DNA from: Rhodamnia argentea
Lineage: Eukaryota; Streptophyta; Magnoliopsida; Myrtales; Myrtaceae
Reading direction: 5' to 3'
Assembly (NCBI RefSeq): GCF_020921035.1
Contig: NC_063152.1
Span: 11,050,001 to 11,114,000, forward strand
DNA: 64,000 nucleotides
Shown here: positions 50,784 through 64,000 of the stretch, piece after piece
Layout: every line of letters starts with the position of its first letter
Numbering within the stretch: position 1 is the first letter of the stretch
Translations under genes and position numbers: made by a program
The notes under the pieces: model-generated
What the model saw: only the letters and a program-made list of their open reading frames with translations
Told to the model about the DNA's origin: nothing
Databases searched by the model: none

Positions 50784-51837
50784 TGTGACGCCCGGGAAAT
50801 TTGGACTATGTAAATTTGCCCGAATTCAATAAAAAGAAAGAAAATTGAATTTTAGTCGGTGCAAATTTTGGATCGAAAGGACGAAAGTGACGAATTTGGA
50901 CTAATCCCGGAATGTCGTTCGGTTTCGATTGGATCTCGAAACCGTGGTCGCCTTGACTTAGGATTTTTAATCTCGCGCCTAGACTTTTTCCCGAACCGAC
51001 CCTAGCCCGTAGAAATCCAAATTTATTTTCTATCGGTTGAGCCAAAAATCCGATCAGTCCTGATTTATTGAATCACTCTATTACCCCTGAATTATTTGCT
51101 AGAGACAAAAATTATTTAAACTCTCTTGGTGGGCCCCACTTGTCCTCCATCCCATCCAGTCCCACCAACCCATCACCATCATCCTCTCTCTCTCTTCCTT
51201 TTTCCTCCCCCACCTCCCACGTGCTCTCTCTCTCTCTCTCCCTTTCTTTCCCCCTTTCCCCTTTTTTTTTCTGCCGTGTGATCAGACCCCTTTTTCCCCC
51301 ACTTGACTTTTCCTTTTCCTTTTCCTTTTCTTCTTCTTCTCCTTTTGCGACCAGACCAGCCCCCCTCCTCCTGTTCACTTTCCTCTTCCTCTTCTTCTCT
51401 GGTTTCTGTGCGACGCCCCCCACCAAGAACCGAAGCTGCAGCTGCTTCGCCCGGCCAACTCCATCGCCGGGCCACTTCGTCGCCCACCAGCCACCATCGC
51501 AGCTCCGCCTTGCGTCGCCGCCCCACCAACAACCAAGCTCGACGCCGCGACGGCCAAATCGCCGAGACCCCGCGACTTCATCCCTCCCTCTCGGCCTCGT
51601 AGCTTTATGCCGCTCCTCCACCGCACAGCGTCGTCGTCGACCGTCCCACCGTGAGCCGCCACCATCGCTCAAGCCGCGAGATCCGAGGACCCGAGACCTC
51701 ACCCGAGGCCAACCCGAGCCCCTCGCCTCGGCCTCCGTTGCTCCTCGCCCAAGACCCACTAGATCTGGGTGTCCCGACCGCTGGAATCGCAGCCCCGTCG
51801 TCGTCCCGAGAGCGTGGAGCCAAGATTTTCCGTTCGG

Positions 51838-51990
51838 GTGAACAGTGCCGTGAACAGTAACGGGTGAACAGTGTTTCGTGAACAGTAACGGATGAACAGT
51901 ACCGGGGTGAACAGTGATCGGTGAATAGTACCGCGCGTGAATAGTGCCGCCGGCGGCCGTGAACAGTAACTCCGGCGGTGAACAGTAATT
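51838..51990. repeat. GTGAACAGTA short tandem repeats in the LTR
   Basis: About eight to nine irregularly spaced copies of GTGAACAGT(A/G) or GTGAATAGT(A/G) separated by 3-10 bp. I recall similar arrays in LTRs of plant gypsy elements. Confidence 0.8.
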
Positions 51991-53700
51991 TTTCGACACC
52001 GGTCTCAAAGTTTGTACCGAGGAATTTTCAAGAGTCGCCGATCGTTGTTGGGCCGGGCCGAGTTCGCGTCGCCGTCGCTCGAGTTGAGACCGCCCGAGCT
52101 AGTTAAAACTGTGAGTTGACCCTAATACTTGGTTAGGGCGCTAATTGCGCCTAGAATTAGTTAGTTAGTCGGTAGGGCATTTAAGTAGTTTTGATTATGG
52201 TCGGATTAGTTAGAAACCCGGTTTAGGGTAAATGACCATAATCGATTAAATTAGAATTGTCTGCGGCTAATTGTTGTTAAATGAATTGGCTGTATGTTGT
52301 GATTAGATCGCGAGCGAGCGATAGGTTAAGGACGAGCGATCGATTGGCGATTTTAAATCAAATTGGCTAATTAATGACTACGGCACGAAATTGAGTCCTA
52401 TGTGGCCTAATCGAATTGGTTTATTCGTGTTGAATTGATGACTTTGTTTGGGCGGATCGTCACGTTGAAATGTTGATTTGAGTATCCTGGATGCTCGTTG
52501 AATGAATTGGTGTTTGTTTGGGAATTAATTGTCCCGTGTGTCCTTGCGGTGTCTATTTGGTAGTCTGCATATGCATATAACCGTGTGCAAGATCAAAGAC
52601 ATATTTTAGCATGAAAATGGCCTTGGGCCGAGTCTTTGAGCACGTTTGTGTGAGCATCCGGCCTAAATCAAAGAGAATAAATTGATTAATGTGTCGGGTG
52701 TGCTGTATGGTCATATGACGGAACGATGATGGGTTTTCCTGGCAAGTTCGTCTGTACACATAGTACACACCGTACCATTTTTATGGAACCACACGACTTG
52801 CCGGAAGCACGATAATTCATGCCCCGTATGGTATGTACGGTTTTAAGGGATTATTGGATGCCGGTCGCGACTTGTGATGGACCGAAGCCCCGTATAGGGA
52901 TGCCTACTTGCCGTGCCGTACAGGGTGCACTGGATACACCGCTTGTAGTAGCCGTTGCCGAGAGGGAAAAGGAACGTAGCCCGGTCTGCTTGGGAAGAAT
53001 GCGGGATCGCATTAATTGTGAGAGTCGATCACGCCGGTCGCGTGGATCCTCATCACTGTGGCGCCAAGGGCGCGATCATCGTTAATAAATGGACTTGTGT
53101 GGTGTCCAGTGCATACTTGTGAGTGTGATGCGTTTTCGGATGGTTGTCTGATGTGGCTGTTGAGTGGAGTCTAGCATTGCATTATGTGTGGCTAAAGGTT
53201 GGTAAGTATGCATGTGGGTGATTATTGCCATGTGATATGATTGTTGGATATATGGTTATATCGTGGTGTTATAATCCTCGTGGTTAGGATGTTTTAGGTG
53301 AATCGGTGTCCTAACCGAGCTTAGGTTTGATTCATCGAGATTTATATCTCACCCCGTTGTGGGAACCACTTTCGGGTCCCAAGTGATGGAGCTTTGCGGA
53401 TACCAAGGCCAGGTTGAGGGTAGTCTTTTGGAGTAGATGAGAAGTTAACCTTATCTGACCTAGTAACCTTTTGAGGTCTTAGTGAGCCGTCCCGAAGTAT
53501 GGGGTTGTATGTATTTCTGTAGCTCAGTAGGGTTAAGACTCATCTGCCGTCTTGTAACTGTACATGTTACCTTTTGATTATCTGCCTTGATATGTATTTC
53601 CTGCTATGCTATCCCTATTTGTTTATATGCTGTCCGGGAGTAAACCGTTTCCGCATGCGTATATTGTGAAAGGTCGATAACGCGCCTGGGACGTTATCCT

Positions 53701-56972
<3,272 letters not shown>

Positions 56973-57049
56973 CTCGGAAACCTGAACAACTCCTCCTCAG
57001 AAGCTAAAACAAGTGTTAAAACTGTATTGCTCTGCAAATAATTTGGTTT

Positions 57050-57300
57050 GTGTTTGTCATAAAACTCATTCCACAATTCTTGCCTATAAGTACTGGGGAG
57101 AGAGGGAGAGGGGTATACGTAAGTGCAAAGGAAGATGGCTGCCTGCAAATTTTTGTCAGGTAAATGGGGCGCGCGTACAGAAAAGTCACTGTTGATTTCG
57201 TCTCTTCTGCAGTAAGATTCTTCTTCTTCCTGTGAAAAGTCTTTCCTGGACTAAAGCGAATGATCAATGGAGGCGTCCTCTGATTCGTGCAAAGACTTGT
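57050..57300 (-). promoter_or_regulatory. Conserved upstream region of GLR-B
   Basis: ACGTAAGTGCAAAGGAAG (57,116) matches the GLR-A upstream block, and downstream text AGTCTTTCCTGGACT matches both other copies. TATA-like text in minus orientation (ACTTATAGG, about 57,085) sits near the expected position. Confidence 0.5.
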
Positions 57301-57568
57301 ATTCTCGTGAACTTTTGACGATAGACCAAGTCGTCGCTGCTGTGTCGTGACGGTTCTTGATACTGGATCCTAGACTCATGGCTCCTATCGATTCGAATCA
57401 GCAAAATTCCCGACGCGGGCACGGAGGGGCTGTGGGGTCCTTCTTTGCGCGTCGGAGAGAGAGAGAGATGACGTGCTTTTGTTCCTCTTCTTGAATGCTG
57501 GGAATGGTTCCAACTTCTCAGCGAAATAGTATATTCCTACAATGCTAGAGGATTCATTGGCTAAAGAA

Positions 57569-57988
57569 CACTAGAAGTGCCAAAGCTTATCTACGGCACT
57601 CATTTTAATACCAAAACTTTCAAAACGATTATTTAAGTACCAACTTTTTTTAAAAACGATCACTTAAGTGCCAACTTCTTTTAAAAACGATCACTTCGGT
57701 GTCAACTCTAATTTCAGCTGACGTGGCTTACCGAAAATCCGACAAGTGCTTTTTTTTTAATTAATATTTGAGCTGACGTGGCTCGGTGAAGTTGACCCTA
57801 AAGTGACCGTTTTTTAAAAAAATTGGCACTTAAATGATCGTTTTTAAAAAAAGTTGGCACTTAAGTGATCGTTTTGAAAGTTTGGGCACTGAAGTGATCG
57901 TTTTTCAAAAATTTTGGCACTTAAGTGATTGTTTTGAAAGTTTTGACACTAAAATGGGCTCCGTACACAAGTTTTGACTCTTGTAGTG
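57569..57988. mobile_element. CACTA-ended non-autonomous element
   Basis: The left end CACTAGAAGTGCCAAAGCTT and the right end (reverse complement CACTACAAGAGTCAAAACTT) agree at 22 of the first 28 bases. The interior is built of repeated 'GCACTTAAGTGATCGTTTT' units in both orientations. 420 bp with no coding. No 3 bp target duplication was found, so the superfamily is tentative. Confidence 0.55.
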
Positions 57989-58069
57989 TGCTTAAGCCAA
58001 GATTCATCAGTCCTAATACAAGAAATCTGTTCTAGTCGGCAAAAATATCTACTGCGCTCTTATTACTTA

Positions 58070-58320
58070 AGATAATTAGTGAATGAAATTTTCTTTCATT
58101 ATCGACAAAAATCTATGTCGAAACATTTCGTGGGCGATGGAAAATATTTCACTTTTTTCATTTTTATAAGCAATGCAAGCGATTTTTTTTAGAGAAATAT
58201 TTTTCTTAAAATGAATGGCTTATATCAGTTACAAAAATGAACGAAAGAAAAGTATTTCCATCGTCCATGCAAATAAAGACATAAATTATTTTTGACAATA
58301 AACATATTCTTCATTGACTA
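58070..58320. repeat. Dispersed element, family B
   Basis: AATGAAATTTTCTTTCATTA-type text and AGAAATATTTTTCTTAAAATG resemble the copies at 18,000 and 40,620. Boundaries are uncertain. Confidence 0.4.
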
Positions 58321-58455
58321 ATTGTTTCACGCTTTATAAAGTGTCATTTTCCGGTAATATTTGCCAAATTATCCACGTCCAGCAAAGCAAATGGAGCCTC
58401 GGAGAGCAGTTCAAAGTCAAACCAATGAAGAACCCTTATCATTTCACCATTATAT

Positions 58456-58930
58456 TGTTGAATCGATTCTTCACACGTAATTGATGCTTGCGTTGGATAA
58501 AACAATAAACAAGACAAGGGCAACAAAGTAAAGATGGAGAGACACAGATTTACGTGGTTCGACAGGTTGGCCTGTCTACATCCACGGGGCAATCACACGG
58601 AACTCTCTTTGATGACCAGGAAAAATTACAACGCACACCTCTCAACACGACAAACATCAAACAGTGGGTCGCAATCTCAACAGAGAACCTTTCTACAGTA
58701 CAACTCTCACAACCCAGAGATATTGCACACCCAAGATTCCCTTCGTAAGAGATCTGAGACCCCCAAACACCATTGATGCAAAATGCAGAGCAGAATATAG
58801 AGAAAAACTCCCAAAGCTAAAAAACTTACACATGTTTCCCTCTTCTCTCTCCTAAACGTGGGTGGTTATACACAGAAAAGTAGTGGAGGGGGTGTCATGG
58901 GCAGTTAGCCCCTATTTTTCTGTTGTTACA
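58456..58930. mobile_element. Solo LTR, probably copia type (475 bp), beside GLR-C
   Basis: It begins TGTTGAATCG and ends TTGTTACA, flanked by TATAT on both sides (58,451-58,455 and 58,931-58,935). It contains GATTTACGTGGTTCGACA followed by CATCCACGGGG, wording I associate with plant copia LTRs. No partner LTR or internal region is present. It ends 28 bp from the GLR-C stop codon. Confidence 0.8.
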
Positions 58931-58958
58931 TATATTACATTGCACTAATTTCTTTTCG

Positions 58959-63770
<4,812 letters not shown>

Positions 63771-63789
63771 AGTGCTTTTTGTTTGTCAC

Positions 63790-63990
63790 ATGAAGTACCC
63801 AATTCGCAGTTCCTACTTATTTATAGTCGATCGATCGATCGAGAGAGAGAGAGATTGAGAGAGGGTATCGTAAGTAGGTGCCACGAAGTGATTTTCCAAG
63901 AAAAGAGGATGACATGGCTGCATGCAATTTCCATGTGAGAAAAGGTCAAGTCGATTTGGTCTTTCTTGGACTGAATAAGAAGACTAAATG
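63790..63990 (-). promoter_or_regulatory. Core promoter of GLR-C
   Basis: In minus orientation CTATAAATAAG (about 63,820) is a clear TATA box about 50 bp upstream of the ATG, followed by TAGGAACTGCG, which is also present before GLR-A. A GA/GATC-rich stretch (63,827-63,862) sits just upstream. Further blocks (GATTTTCCAAGAAAA; CGATTTGGTCTTTCTTGGA) match GLR-A. Confidence 0.7.
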
Positions 63991-64000
63991 ACAGAACTCC

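Noticed and set aside
51112-52008. 298-residue minus-strand open frame and overlapping long frames
   Set aside because: It crosses the GC-rich pyrimidine tract and GTGAACAGT repeats of the solo LTR. Composition is Arg/Gly/Glu low complexity and several frames are open at once, so it is a composition artefact.

Overview
This is plant nuclear DNA from a dicot. Genes are intron-rich with GT-AG junctions, intergenic DNA is AT-rich, and there are many retrotransposon and MITE remnants. The gene content (TNL disease-resistance genes, ERF factors, a class III peroxidase, clade-2-like glutamate receptors) fits an angiosperm tree. The style of TNL and receptor sequences makes me think of Myrtaceae (Eucalyptus and relatives), but that is an inference without a search.

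Layout. 1-11,900: repeats around two adjacent minus-strand TIR-NB-LRR pseudogenes (about 3,497-8,418). A segmental duplication flanks them, and a LINE reverse-transcriptase relic follows. 12,371-13,890: intact two-exon RABA2-type Rab GTPase (minus). 14,260-20,700: repeat-rich desert with foldback elements and a short retroposon. 20,968-24,554: two intronless ERF transcription factors on opposite strands with convergent 3' ends. 26,320: tRNA-Glu(CTC). 26,600-31,811: a 15-exon SNI1 homologue (plus). 33,198-35,018: D-aminoacyl-tRNA deacylase (minus). 35,978-38,453: class III peroxidase resembling Arabidopsis PRX19 (minus). 40,925-41,277: broken RNase H-like fragment. 41,484-63,770: three tandem minus-strand glutamate-receptor-like genes (GLR-A, GLR-B, GLR-C) with the same five-exon structure.

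The array is the most interesting part. A 2,975 bp solo LTR with a perfect ATACT target duplication sits in the second-to-last codon of GLR-B. It replaces the last residue and stop with an 18-residue LTR-encoded tail and leaves the old 3' flank 3 kb away. A second, unrelated 475 bp solo LTR (TATAT duplication) lies 28 bp after the GLR-C stop. Between GLR-A and GLR-B are a complete 634 bp Cassandra-like TRIM with 5S-rRNA-like LTRs and a poly(A) retroposon with a 16 bp target duplication.

The genes do not form a pathway. Several are immunity or stress linked by family (TNLs, ERFs, SNI1, peroxidase, GLRs), but I see nothing in the sequence that ties their regulation together. I found no prokaryote-type system. 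All exon boundaries were read by eye from splice consensus and reading frame, and the intact genes listed here keep frame across every junction.
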